Below are positions 24,416 to 33,544 of a stretch of 64,000 nt of DNA, in pieces; the stretch's first letter is position 1; each line of letters opens with the position of its first letter. A model generated the notes under the pieces. That model was not told the DNA's origin. It saw only the letters and a list, made by a program, of their open reading frames with translations, and made no database searches. The DNA is from Streptomyces aureus (GTDB lineage Bacteria > Actinomycetota > Actinomycetes > Streptomycetales > Streptomycetaceae), in contig NZ_JNZD01000024.1 in assembly GCF_000725495.1 (NCBI RefSeq), positions 1 to 64,000 of the forward strand. The letters run 5' to 3'. The position numbers and the translations under genes were made by a program.

Positions 24416-25453
24416 TCAGCGGGCCAGCGGGTTCAGGATGATCGGCGCGATCTTGCCCTCCAGCATGTAGCCGAGTCCCTGCACGGCGCAGACGTCCGGG
24501 CGCTCGGCGATGTGGACGGGCACCCCGGTCGCCTGACGGAGCATCTGGTCGAGCCCGGGAAGCAGCGCGCTGCCGCCGACCATCATGATCCCGCGGTCGG
24601 CGACGTCGGCCACCAGATCGGGCGGGCAGGACCGCAGCACCTTGCCGACCCCGTCCAGCACGGCGGTCAGCGGGGTCTCGATCGCCATGCGCACGGCGGC
24701 GGTGTCGACCTTCACGGACCGCGCGAGGCCGGTCGCCACGTCCCGCCCGTGGATCTCGGTCAGGGCCGGTCCGTGCGGGGTCAGCCCGTTCCCGGACAGC
24801 GCGAGTTGCAGCGGCCGTACGGCCTGGCTCGGCAGCATCAGTTCGTGCTGGTGGCGCAGGTGCTGCACGATCGCGTGGTCGACGGCCTCACCGCCGACCG
24901 GGATGCGCTCGGCGGTGACGATCGAGCCCAGCGACAGCACGGCGAGCTGGGTCGCGGCGGCCCCGCACACCATGATCATGGTGGCTTCGGGCCGCTCGAC
25001 GGGCAGTCCGCAGCCCACCGCCGCCGCGATGAGCGTGTCCACCAGCTCGACCCGCCGTGCCCCCAGCCCCACCAGCGTCTCGATGGTGGCGCGCTGCGCC
25101 AGCGGGTCCGCGTCGTGCGGGGTGCAGGCCGCCGCCCGCAGCCGGGGCTTGCGGCGCAGCGTGCGCCGGACCTTGTCGCCCAGCAGGTTGCGCAGCATCC
25201 GCTGCGCCATGTCGATGTCGACGACGGTGCCGCCGGAGACCGGGCGCACCACGCGGATGTAGTCGGGCGTACGGCCCGTCATCCGCTCGGCGAAGTCCCC
25301 GACGGCGATCAGCGCGCCCGTCTTCGTGTTGATCGCCGCGACACTCGGCTGGTCGACGACCAGGCCCGCGCCCCGCACCCACACTCGGGTCCTCGCCGCG
25401 CCCAGGTCGACGGCGAAGTGGCAGCGGCGCAGCTGCTCCAGACTGGCGGTCAT
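24416..25453 (-). CDS. mbl: MreB-like actin homologue Mbl
   Basis: 345 aa, ATG at 25453 with GGAGGA 7 nt upstream. Actin-fold motifs: phosphate-1 AVDLGAARTRVWVRG (shortened), phosphate-2 MIMVCGAAATQLAVL, and the adenosine motif IMMVGGSALLPGLDQML. The canonical DxGTxx loop reads DLGAART and phosphate-2 lacks the usual GGGTT, so nucleotide binding may be altered. In S. coelicolor the Mbl paralogue (SCO2451, from memory) works with MreB in spore-wall synthesis and is unlike the mreBCD locus. The next gene in the operon is the GAF kinase. Confidence 0.85.
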   Translation of the reverse strand: MTASLEQLRRCHFAVDLGAARTRVWVRGAGLVVDQPSVAAINTKTGALIAVGDFAERMTGRTPDYIRVVRPVSGGTVVDIDMAQRMLRNLLGDKVRRTLRRKPRLRAAACTPHDADPLAQRATIETLVGLGARRVELVDTLIAAAVGCGLPVERPEATMIMVCGAAATQLAVLSLGSIVTAERIPVGGEAVDHAIVQHLRHQHELMLPSQAVRPLQLALSGNGLTPHGPALTEIHGRDVATGLARSVKVDTAAVRMAIETPLTAVLDGVGKVLRSCPPDLVADVADRGIMMVGGSALLPGLDQMLRQATGVPVHIAERPDVCAVQGLGYMLEGKIAPIILNPLAR

Positions 25454-25866
25454 GGCAGGTCCTCCCGAGTGCGCAGACCGTGGGGCTCCGCCGGGCGGCG
25501 GTCCTCTCCGACCATCCTGAGCGCGCGAAGCGCCGGGCGCCCCTTTTGGACGGCCGGGTGAGGCACCGCCGGACGGGTGGTGCGGCCGTGTCCGGTCCGG
25601 CCGCGTCGCCGGACGGCCGCCGTCGCGGCGACTCCGGCTCCTGGGGCGCTCGCCCGTCTCCCGGGGCAACGACGCGGCCGCGCGGGCCACTTGAGGGTGT
25701 CCCGGTTTCTGTGGCTCCTACCGGCATGTCCTGGCGGGAAGCCGCCAGGGCGCCTTCCCGCCAGGCCCGGTCGGCGCTTTGGCCCCGCCGGCCCCCCGAC
25801 ACTCTTCGCCAGTACCGGACACCACCCCCTGCCCGGCACGCGCACGGCCGACGAAGAGAGGCCTGA
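25454..25866 (+). promoter_or_regulatory. mbl/subtilase divergent region with alternative hairpins
   Basis: 413 bp between divergent genes, both promoters expected here. A 12-bp perfect stem (25730-25741 with 25754-25765) contains a competing 7-bp hairpin (ctggcgg 25731-25737 with ccgccag 25742-25748). The structures are mutually exclusive and lie about 100 nt before the subtilase start, so they may belong to its leader RNA. No other gene is evident. Confidence 0.4.
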
Positions 25867-28800
25867 ATGACCAGAGGACCACTGACACGACCGGCGGCGC
25901 TGCTGTCGGCCGGGCTCGTGTTCGCGCTGCTGCCCGCGGGCCGGGCCGGCGCGCTCCCCGCGGGCAGCAGCGCGAACACCGTGGCCGCCCCGGCCGCGGC
26001 GAAGGACGCCGTCGCCTCCCGCACCGTCACCCTCGTGACCGGTGACAAGGTGACCGTCACCGACGTCGGCGGCGGGAAGAAGACCGTTTCCGTCGTACGC
26101 CCCCGAGGGGCCACCGGCGCCGTGCGCACCCAGGTCGCCAACGGGACCGTCACCGTCGTACCCGACGAGGCACTGCCGTATCTCGAGGCCGGCACCCTCG
26201 ACCGGCGGCTGTTCGACGTGAGCGAGCTGATACGGCAGGGGCTCACCGACCAGCAGACCGGTGAGCTTCCGCTGATCGTGACGTACGACCCGAAGGCCCG
26301 CGCGACGGTCCCCGGCGGGGCCGAGCGGACGCGGTCGCTGCCGAGCATCCGGGGCGCGGCCCTCGACGCCGACAAGGGACGGACCTTCTGGAAGGCGATG
26401 ACCCGGGGGATGACCGGGACGACGGGGATCGGCAAGGTCTGGCTCGACGGGCGCGTCAAGGCCGACATGGCCGAGAGCAACGAGCAGATCGGCACCCCGA
26501 GGGCATGGGAGGACGGGCTCACCGGCAAGGGCGTGACCGTCGCCGTGCTCGACACCGGCGTCGACACGAGCCACCCCGACCTGGCCGGCCGGGTCGCGCA
26601 GACCAGGAGCTTCGTCGACGGGGAGGACGTCGCCGACCGCAACGGGCACGGCACCCACGTCACCTCCACCGTGGGCGGCACCGGCGCCGCCTCCGACGGC
26701 AAGGAGAAGGGTGTCGCGCCCGAGGCCGTGCTCGCCGTCGGCAAGGTGCTCAGTGACCAGGGTTCGGGCAGCGAGTCAGGGATCATCGCCGGCATGGAGT
26801 GGGCCGCGCGCGACGTGCACGCCAAGGTGATCTCGATGAGCCTCGGTTCGACCGAGCCCAGCGACGGCACCGACCCCATGGCCGTGGCCCTGGACACGCT
26901 CTCGAAGGAGACCGGCGCCCTCTTCGTCGTCGCCGCCGGCAACACCGGCGCCCCCTCCTCCATCGGCTCGCCCGGCGCCGCCGACTCCGCCCTGACCGTC
27001 GGCGCGGTCGACTCCTCCGACGAGGCCGCCTACTTCACCAGCGCCGGTCCCCGCTACGGCGACAACGCGCTCAAGCCCGACCTCGCGGCGCCGGGCGTCG
27101 ACATCCTCGCCGCCCGCTCCCAGCTCGTCGACGGCAGCGGCTACTACACCTCCATGAGCGGTACGTCGATGGCGACGCCGCACGTCGCGGGTGTGGCCGC
27201 GCTGCTCGCCCAGGAGCACCCCGACTGGACGGGTGCCCGGCTCAAGGACGCGCTGATGTCGACGTCCCGGCAACTCGACGCCTCCGTCTACACGCTGGGC
27301 GCCGGCCGGGTGAGCGTCCCGGACGCGGTCGACGCGAAGGTCACCGCCACCGGCAGCGTCGACCTCGGCTTCGTCGGCTGGCCCTACGACGACGACAAGC
27401 CGGTCACCAAGACGATCACCTACTCCAACTCCTCCGACACAGCGGTCGAGTTGACGCTTGCCGTGGAGGGGGCCGGCGAGGGTGTCGCCACCCTCGCCGA
27501 CACCACGCTCACGGTGCCCGCGCACGACACCGCGTCCACCACGCTCACCGGCGACGGCACGAACGCGCCGGTGGGCCAGACCTCGGGGCGGATCGTGGCG
27601 TCGGTGGACGGCACCCCCGTCGCGCACACCGCGTTCGGGCTGGTCAAGGAGGAGGAGCGGTACACGCTCACCGTCCATGTGAAGGACCGGGACGGCGGCC
27701 CGAGCGCGGCCTACCTCGTCGTGCAGCAGCTCGCGAAGGACGTCGACCCGTACCCGACGTCCGTCGACGACTCCGGCACGCTGAAGCTGCGGCTGCGCCC
27801 CGGAACGTACAGCCTCACCTCGTTCCTCGACGTGCGCGGCAGCCACGGCGCCGACTCCCTCGGCCTCGGCTTCCTCGCCGCACCCGGGATCACACTCGAC
27901 CAGGACCGCGAAGTCACCCTGGACGCACGAGGGTTGCGGGAGATCACCGCCAAGGTCGACCGGCGCACCGAGACCCGGCAACTGATCATGGAGTACGACC
28001 GCGCCGGCGGCGGCTCCGACCTGTTCGACGCGGTCCAGCTGCCCGTCAAGTACGACAGCGTCTTCGCCGCCCCGACCCGGAAGGTCACCGAGGGCACCTT
28101 CGCCTACCGGACCGTGTGGCGGCTCGGAAAGCCGCTCCTGGAGGTCGCGGGTGTCGAGGAGACGGTCGTCCAGCCCGGAACCACGCTGACCGAGGGCCGC
28201 ACCCGGCTGCCCCTGGTCGACGTCGGAAGCGGACCGTTCACCGGGGTGAGCGGCAAGGCCGTGCTCGCGAAGCTCACCGACGGAGTCCCGCCGACCGAGC
28301 TCGCCCAGGCCGCCCAGGACGCCGGCGCCAAGGCACTGTTCGTCACCGACGACTCGCCGGGCCGCCTCAACGCCTGGTTCGGCACCGACGCCTACGAGGA
28401 CCGGCCGCTCCAGGTCGCCACCGTCGACGCGGCGGACGCGGCACGGCTGCGCGCGAAGAAGACCGTCGACATGACCGGCACCCGCAACTCGCCGTACGTG
28501 TACGACCTTTCACACGGCTACAAGGGAGCCGTCCCGAACCGGACCCTCGCCTACGATCCCGGTCACGGTGAACTGGCCGTGCTGAAAACGAAGTTCCACG
28601 CGGTCGAGTCCGTCTCGGGCAGCGAGTTCCGCTACTCCATCGCCGACCCCTTCCCCATCGGCCTCGGCTTCCAGGAGCGGATCGACTACCCGGCCGAGCG
28701 CACCGACTACGTCTCCACCGGCACCGGACAGACCTGGATGGGGTCCGTGAATGTCGGGACGGGCGCGCTGGAGGAGCGCAGCGGCCTGGTCGCCTACCGG

Positions 28801-29514
28801 GGCGGCACCCGCGACACCCTCGACTGGTTCAAGCCCGTCTGGCACCCCTGGCTCGGCACCGGACTCGGCTGGGGCCAGCAACGGGCGGGCAACCAGATCC
28901 AGTTCAACACCCCCGGCTGGGGCGACTCGGGGCCCGACCACACCGGCTTCGGGGACGTGTGGAGCGAGGACAGCGGGATGACCCAGTTCACGGAGGTCCA
29001 CCAGGACGGTGTCCTGCTCGCCCGGCGGCAGGGCTCCGCCGGATACGTCTGGGACGCCCCCGCCGACGAGCACACCTACAAGGTCGTCACGGACACGGCC
29101 CTCGACCCCGGGCGCTGGCGGCTCGCCACGAAGGGCCACACCGAGTGGACCGTCCGCTCGGCGGCCACCCCCGACGACCACTGGACCTTCCTGCCGCTCG
29201 TCAACCTCGGGTACGACGTCGACACCGACCTCGCGGGGAACGTGCGCGGCGGCCGGGTGGCGGTGGGCATCCACGCCGAGTACGTGAAGGGCGCGACGGA
29301 CACCGGCACCCTCGGCGGCGGACGGCTCGAGGTGTCCTACGACGACGGCGCCACCTGGAAGACGGTCCCGCTGACCCGCGTCGGCACGGCCCGCTGGAAG
29401 GGCACCCTGGACGTCCCGCGCGGCGCCGCGTTCGTCTCGCTGCGGGCCTCCGCCCACGACGACCGGGGAGGCTCGGTCCGTCAGGAGACCGTCCGGGCGG
29501 TGGGCGTGCGGTGA
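25867..29514 (+). CDS. Large secreted S8 subtilisin-family protease
   Basis: 1215 aa. ATG at 25867 after GAGAGG. Signal peptide residues 1-30. A pro-region (about 50-200) begins TVTLVTGDKVTVT, a motif common in Streptomyces subtilases. The S8 domain covers about 218-490: Asp229 (VAVLDTGVD), His261 (NGHGTHV), the oxyanion Asn359 (VVAAGNTG) and Ser434 (SGTSMATPHVAG), all intact. The 700-residue C-terminal part is beta-rich and contains a protease-associated-like stretch (AKALFVTDDSPGR) and a final FnIII-like domain. It is probably an extracellular general protease. Monocistronic; a series of three hairpins follows. Confidence 0.92.
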   Translation: MTRGPLTRPAALLSAGLVFALLPAGRAGALPAGSSANTVAAPAAAKDAVASRTVTLVTGDKVTVTDVGGGKKTVSVVRPRGATGAVRTQVANGTVTVVPDEALPYLEAGTLDRRLFDVSELIRQGLTDQQTGELPLIVTYDPKARATVPGGAERTRSLPSIRGAALDADKGRTFWKAMTRGMTGTTGIGKVWLDGRVKADMAESNEQIGTPRAWEDGLTGKGVTVAVLDTGVDTSHPDLAGRVAQTRSFVDGEDVADRNGHGTHVTSTVGGTGAASDGKEKGVAPEAVLAVGKVLSDQGSGSESGIIAGMEWAARDVHAKVISMSLGSTEPSDGTDPMAVALDTLSKETGALFVVAAGNTGAPSSIGSPGAADSALTVGAVDSSDEAAYFTSAGPRYGDNALKPDLAAPGVDILAARSQLVDGSGYYTSMSGTSMATPHVAGVAALLAQEHPDWTGARLKDALMSTSRQLDASVYTLGAGRVSVPDAVDAKVTATGSVDLGFVGWPYDDDKPVTKTITYSNSSDTAVELTLAVEGAGEGVATLADTTLTVPAHDTASTTLTGDGTNAPVGQTSGRIVASVDGTPVAHTAFGLVKEEERYTLTVHVKDRDGGPSAAYLVVQQLAKDVDPYPTSVDDSGTLKLRLRPGTYSLTSFLDVRGSHGADSLGLGFLAAPGITLDQDREVTLDARGLREITAKVDRRTETRQLIMEYDRAGGGSDLFDAVQLPVKYDSVFAAPTRKVTEGTFAYRTVWRLGKPLLEVAGVEETVVQPGTTLTEGRTRLPLVDVGSGPFTGVSGKAVLAKLTDGVPPTELAQAAQDAGAKALFVTDDSPGRLNAWFGTDAYEDRPLQVATVDAADAARLRAKKTVDMTGTRNSPYVYDLSHGYKGAVPNRTLAYDPGHGELAVLKTKFHAVESVSGSEFRYSIADPFPIGLGFQERIDYPAERTDYVSTGTGQTWMGSVNVGTGALEERSGLVAYRGGTRDTLDWFKPVWHPWLGTGLGWGQQRAGNQIQFNTPGWGDSGPDHTGFGDVWSEDSGMTQFTEVHQDGVLLARRQGSAGYVWDAPADEHTYKVVTDTALDPGRWRLATKGHTEWTVRSAATPDDHWTFLPLVNLGYDVDTDLAGNVRGGRVAVGIHAEYVKGATDTGTLGGGRLEVSYDDGATWKTVPLTRVGTARWKGTLDVPRGAAFVSLRASAHDDRGGSVRQETVRAVGVR

Positions 29515-29521
29515 CCGGTCG

Positions 29522-29675
29522 CCGGACGGCGGGCCGCCCGGGGCGGGAGCCCGCCGTCCGGTCCCTGCCTCCGGCCCGCCGCCCGCGCGGCGGCGGCCCG
29601 GGGAAGGGGGGCCACCGCGTGGCCCCCGTGACGGCGGGCGGTCGCCTCCTCCGGGGAGCGGGGAGGCGGCCGCCC
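29522..29675. terminator. Three consecutive terminator hairpins
   Basis: Between convergent genes: 12-bp stem 29522-29533/29550-29561; 9-bp stem 29607-29615/29619-29627 with loop cgc; 14-bp stem 29636-29649/29662-29675 with one T-G pair. The last begins 11 nt beyond the minus-strand stop at 29686. Confidence 0.8.
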
Positions 29676-29685
29676 GTCCGGTCGT

Positions 29686-31077
29686 TCAGCCTCCGGGGCG
29701 GTGCGGCGAGATGCCCCGGATCACTTCCAGGTCCAGCAGGTCCTGCGGCCGGAGCCGGAGCTGGTCCGCGGTGGACCGCACCTCCTCGGCGGGCCGTTTG
29801 AGGATCGCGGCCGCCGACTCCGGCGCGATGACCGAGAAGTAGCTGTCCGGCGTGGCCCAGGTGTTGCCGGGAGCGGCCAGGGCCAGCGCCCCGCCCGAGC
29901 CGCCCTCGCCGATCACCAGCGTGGTGACGGGCGTCCGGGCACCGGCGACCGCCGCGAACAGGTCCGCGATCGCGGGCCCGGCCCCCTCCCGCTCGGCGTC
30001 CGCGTCGTTCGCCGCGCCCGGGGTGTCCACCAGCGTCAGGACCGGGATGCCGAGCCGTCCCGCCATCCTTATCAGCCGGGCGGCCGTGCGGTATCCGGCG
30101 GGACGGGTCGCCGTCCCGCGCTGGGCCGCGTAGGCGACGGTCCCGCCGTCGTGCGTCCGGCCGAAGCCGCACAGCACGCCGTCGTCCCTGCCGCCGCAGC
30201 GGTCCCCGCCGATCGCGGCCCGCCGGGTGAAGCAGGCGTCCAGATAGTCCTCGGCGCGCGGGCGCTCCCCGGCCCTGGCCCGCCGCACCGCGTCCCAGCC
30301 GGTCGCGGGCAGGTCCCCCGCCCCGCCCAGCGCGGCCGGGACCGGCGCGGGTCCGGCGGCCGGATGCGTGAGCAGGTCCAGCCACAGGGCGAGCGTCTCC
30401 CGCAGTTCGTCTCTCTGCACGAGGGCGTCGACCGAGCCCGCCGCCAGCTGCGCCTCGGCGGTGTAAGCGGCCGGGTCCGCGTCCGGCGGGCGGACCCGCG
30501 AGCCCGCGAAGCCGACCTGGGCGCCCGGCAGGGCCAGGGTCACATCGGCGCCCGCGCCGAGGGTGGCCCAGCCGCCTCCGGTCGTCGGGTCCCGCAGGAC
30601 CGCGATCTGCGCGAGCCCGGCCTCCCGGGTGAGCGCCGACTGCCGGGCCACCCGCTGGAGCTGGGTCAGCGCGAGCATGCCCTCCTGCATCCGGCTGCCG
30701 CCCGTGGAGACGAGGGAGACGACGGGCAGCCGGTGCGTGCGGGCGTGGTCGTAGGCCGCCTCCAGCCGGTCGCCCGTGCGCCGGCCGAGGGAGCCGCCGA
30801 GGAAGCCGAACTCGAAGGCGACGAGGACGGCGGTGACCGGGCCGAGCGGGGGCCGGCCGTCGGTCGTCGTGCCGAAACTCGCCGTCCCGAAGGTCGCGGT
30901 CCCGCAGACGACGGACTCCTCCTCGCCGGTACGGGCCGCGGCGCGCGCCCGCGCGTCGTCGTACCCGGCCCAGGCAAGCGGACCGTCGGGCGGGAAGTCC
31001 CCCGCGGGAGCGGGGAGTTCGGCGAAGCTGTCGGTGATCAGGGCGATGGCCTCGCGGGCCGAGATGCGCTCAGTCAC
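29686..31077 (-). CDS. Fused beta/alpha carboxyltransferase-domain protein
   Basis: 463 aa, GTG at 31077, overlapping the end of matB by 8 nt. The N-terminal half is AccD-like (SLVSTGGSRMQEGMLALTQ) without the zinc ribbon; the C-terminal half is AccA-like (LVDTPGAAND, VIGEGGSGGALAL). Such fusions are the carboxyltransferase parts of acyl-CoA carboxylases or of biotin-independent malonate decarboxylase (MdcD/MdcE). No biotin carrier or biotin carboxylase is adjacent. Coupling with MatB points to malonate/malonyl-CoA turnover; whether it carboxylates or decarboxylates cannot be read from the sequence. S. coelicolor has the same pair as I recall (SCO2444-SCO2445). Confidence 0.82.
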   Translation of the reverse strand: MTERISAREAIALITDSFAELPAPAGDFPPDGPLAWAGYDDARARAAARTGEEESVVCGTATFGTASFGTTTDGRPPLGPVTAVLVAFEFGFLGGSLGRRTGDRLEAAYDHARTHRLPVVSLVSTGGSRMQEGMLALTQLQRVARQSALTREAGLAQIAVLRDPTTGGGWATLGAGADVTLALPGAQVGFAGSRVRPPDADPAAYTAEAQLAAGSVDALVQRDELRETLALWLDLLTHPAAGPAPVPAALGGAGDLPATGWDAVRRARAGERPRAEDYLDACFTRRAAIGGDRCGGRDDGVLCGFGRTHDGGTVAYAAQRGTATRPAGYRTAARLIRMAGRLGIPVLTLVDTPGAANDADAEREGAGPAIADLFAAVAGARTPVTTLVIGEGGSGGALALAAPGNTWATPDSYFSVIAPESAAAILKRPAEEVRSTADQLRLRPQDLLDLEVIRGISPHRPGG

Positions 31078-32566
31078 GCGGCAGCTCCCGCTTGAGGATC
31101 TTGCCCATGTCGTTGCGGGGCAGCGCCGCCACGAAGCGCACGGTGCGGGGCCGCTTGTGCGGGGCGAGACTGCCGGCCACATGGTCGGCCAGCTCCTCGG
31201 CGGACGGCGGCGCCCCGGGATCGGCCGGGACGATCCAGGCCGCGACGCGCTCGCCGAGGTCGGCGTCGGCCTCCCCGGCGACGGCGGCCTCCCGCACCCC
31301 GGGGTGTTCGAGCAGCGCGTTCTCGATCTCACCCGCGCCGATCTTGTATCCGCCGCTCTTGATCAGGTCGGTGGCCCTGCGGCCGACGATACGGACCGAG
31401 CCGTCGGGGTCGAGGACCGCCATGTCCCCGGTGCGGAACCAGCCGTCGGCGGTGAACGCGGCGGCCGTGGCGTCGGGCCGGTTCAGGTACTCGGTGAACA
31501 GGTTCGGCCCGCGCACCTGGATCTCGCCGACGCTCTCGCCGTCGTGCGCCCCGGCCGGGGTGCCGTCGGCCTCGTACCAGGCGATCGCGGTCCCGTCGTC
31601 CTCGACGAGGCGCAGTCCGACGCCGGGCAGCGGCACCCCGACCGTGCCGGGCCGGGGCGGACCGTCCGCCCGTACGCTCGTGTTCATCAGCGTCTCCGTC
31701 ATGCCGTACCGCTCGACGACCCCGCGTCCGGTCGCCGCCGTGATCCGCTCGTGGTCGTGCAGCGGCAGCGCGGCGGAGCCCGACACCAGCAGCCGCGCCC
31801 GGCCCAGCGCCTTGGCGAGCCCCGGGTCCTCGCCGAGCGCCTCCGCGAGCCGGTGGTACATCGTCGGCACCCCGAACAGCATCGTCGCCCCGGCGTCCAG
31901 CTCGCGCGCCACGCCCTCGGCGCCGAACCGGCCCAGATGGCGTACGGAGCCCCCGCGCCGCAGCGGGCCCAGGATGCCGATGATCAGCCCGTGCACATGG
32001 AACAGCGGCAGGGCGTGCACCAGCACGTCGTCACCGGTCCATCGCCAGGCGTCGGCCAGCGCGTCCAGGGTCGCGGCGATCGCCCGGCGCGGCACGACCG
32101 CGCCCTTGGGCGGACCGGTGGTGCCGGAGGTGTAGACGACCAGGGCGGGCGCGCCGGGATCGAGGACCGGGCCGGGCTCCGCGTCCGGCCCCGCCGACAC
32201 CGCTTCCGCCCGCACGTCGACGTCGATCCGGTCCAGCGCGCCGAGCGCGGCGGGAAGCGCGTCGCCGGGGGCCGCGAGCACCAGGGTGGGGGCGCTGTCG
32301 CCCACGATGTGGCCGAGTTCCGTCTCCCCGGACCTCGGGTTCAGCGGTACGGCCGGGACCCCGGCGAGCAGCGCGGCGACGACGGCCACGGCCGTCTCCA
32401 GGGTCGGCGTCGCCCAGACGGCGACCCTCCCGGCGCCGTCGAGCCGACCGGCCAGCGCTCCCGCCGAGACGGCCAGTTCCGCGTACGTCAGGGACCGGTC
32501 GCCGAAGCGGAGCGCGGAGCGGTCCGCGACCGAACCGCTCACCAGGGCCGGGAAGAGGGAGAACAT
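31070..32566 (-). CDS. matB: Malonyl-CoA synthetase
   Basis: 498 aa, ATG at 32566 with AAGGAG 7 nt upstream. An adenylate-forming enzyme: P-loop YTSGTTGPPKG, RYGMTETLM (A5), WFRTGDMA (A7), IVGRRATDLIKSGGYKI (A8) and the catalytic Lys in NDMGKILKREL (A10). The sequence reads very close to Streptomyces MatB, which converts malonate and methylmalonate with CoA and ATP to the corresponding acyl-CoA and can supply polyketide extender units. It is the first gene of a two-gene operon with the carboxyltransferase protein. It is divergent from the ImmA-like gene. Confidence 0.92.
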   Translation of the reverse strand: MFSLFPALVSGSVADRSALRFGDRSLTYAELAVSAGALAGRLDGAGRVAVWATPTLETAVAVVAALLAGVPAVPLNPRSGETELGHIVGDSAPTLVLAAPGDALPAALGALDRIDVDVRAEAVSAGPDAEPGPVLDPGAPALVVYTSGTTGPPKGAVVPRRAIAATLDALADAWRWTGDDVLVHALPLFHVHGLIIGILGPLRRGGSVRHLGRFGAEGVARELDAGATMLFGVPTMYHRLAEALGEDPGLAKALGRARLLVSGSAALPLHDHERITAATGRGVVERYGMTETLMNTSVRADGPPRPGTVGVPLPGVGLRLVEDDGTAIAWYEADGTPAGAHDGESVGEIQVRGPNLFTEYLNRPDATAAAFTADGWFRTGDMAVLDPDGSVRIVGRRATDLIKSGGYKIGAGEIENALLEHPGVREAAVAGEADADLGERVAAWIVPADPGAPPSAEELADHVAGSLAPHKRPRTVRFVAALPRNDMGKILKRELPRD

Positions 32567-32711
32567 CGAGGACTCCTTGCCGAGGGGACTTCACCGGGAG
32601 GGACACGTTCTTCCTACACGATCGGCCTCGGGGACCGGCGGGTCGGCCGCGCGATCGGGCCGAGGAGGTGGAGGGGGAGCGCAGGCGGCGTAAGGATCGT
32701 CCGGAAACCGG

Positions 32712-32723
32712 GAACGATCGTTC
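32712..32723. promoter_or_regulatory. Palindrome gaacgatcgttc in the matB/ImmA divergent region
   Basis: A perfect 12-bp palindrome in the 240-bp region between the matB start and the ImmA leader ORF; a TetR- or GntR-sized operator is possible. Nearby repeats of gggaac flank it. No regulator gene is adjacent. Confidence 0.4.
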
Positions 32724-32806
32724 GGGAACCGTGGCGTGGACGGACCCGGACACGTAGTGTCGGGCTCGCGTCACAACTTGATGAGTCAACTGCCGGGAGA
32801 CCTTTG

Positions 32807-32869
32807 GTGAGTGAGTCCCCGCCGCACCTTCCCGAGGTCCTGCCTGACGGCGAGGAGGCGGAGCGATGA
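32807..32869 (+). CDS. Possible 20-aa leader peptide
   Basis: GTG start with gggaga 7-8 nt upstream; encodes MSESPPHLPEVLPDGEEAER and ends in an ATGA overlap with the ImmA-like gene. It also contains the ribosome binding site of that gene. It may be a true coupled leader or the remnant of a longer upstream protein. Confidence 0.4.
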   Translation: MSESPPHLPEVLPDGEEAER

Positions 32870-33522
32870 CGATGAGGCCGTCCGGTTCCGTCGGAAGGCT
32901 CATGGCGGCGCTGCGTCCGCGGGGCACCCGCTCCGAGATGCGGGCGCTGGCGGCGGAGCTCGGCCGGGTCCTGCGCAGAAGGATCGATACGCCTGTCGAC
33001 GTGCGGGAGTTGGCCGGGGCGCTGTGCGAGGAGATGAGCCGGCTCCGCGGCGGACGTCCGGTGCAGCTCCGTTTCGAACGCTTCCCGGACGAGCTCGAAG
33101 TCACCGGTCTGTGGATGGAGTTCGGCGACTTCGACCTCGTCGTCGTCGAGGAGCGCGCCGAGACCGTTCAGCAACTCGTCATCCTCGGACATGAGTTGTG
33201 GCACATGCGCGAAGGCCACCGCGACCACCACGTGGACGGTGCGACGGCCGTCGCGCGTGCGGCCCTGTCGGAACGTTCCGGCTGGAGCGGTCCCGGGCCC
33301 GGGGTGCCGCCGCGGCAGGAGGTCGCCCGCGCCGTCGCCGCCCGTGACGGGTCGCGGCAGGCGGACGAGGCACGGGCCGAGGCCTTCGGACTCCAGCTGG
33401 CCAGTGTCTTCCGCTCCTGGGTGACCGGCCCCGGCGACGCCGCCGCCGTCGACCCGGTCGGCCGCGCCATCGAGACCTCGCTCGGCTACCGCAGACCCCA
33501 GGACCGGCCCCCGCACCGGTGA
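32866..33522 (+). CDS. ImmA/IrrE-family metallo-endopeptidase-like protein
   Basis: 218 aa. The zinc-metalloprotease motif is LVILGHELWHMREGH (HExxH) followed by DEARAEAFGLQLASVF, supplying the third ligand, as in ImmA/IrrE (DUF955) proteins. Relatives cleave repressors (ImmA-ImmR, IrrE-DdrO) or act in toxin-antitoxin-like pairs. The usual XRE partner repressor is not present upstream or downstream; only a possible 20-codon leader overlaps its start. It is convergent with the MerR-PP2C gene, 22 bp away. Confidence 0.8.
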   Translation: MTMRPSGSVGRLMAALRPRGTRSEMRALAAELGRVLRRRIDTPVDVRELAGALCEEMSRLRGGRPVQLRFERFPDELEVTGLWMEFGDFDLVVVEERAETVQQLVILGHELWHMREGHRDHHVDGATAVARAALSERSGWSGPGPGVPPRQEVARAVAARDGSRQADEARAEAFGLQLASVFRSWVTGPGDAAAVDPVGRAIETSLGYRRPQDRPPHR

Positions 33523-33544
33523 CCCCCGGCCCGCCGGTGACCGG

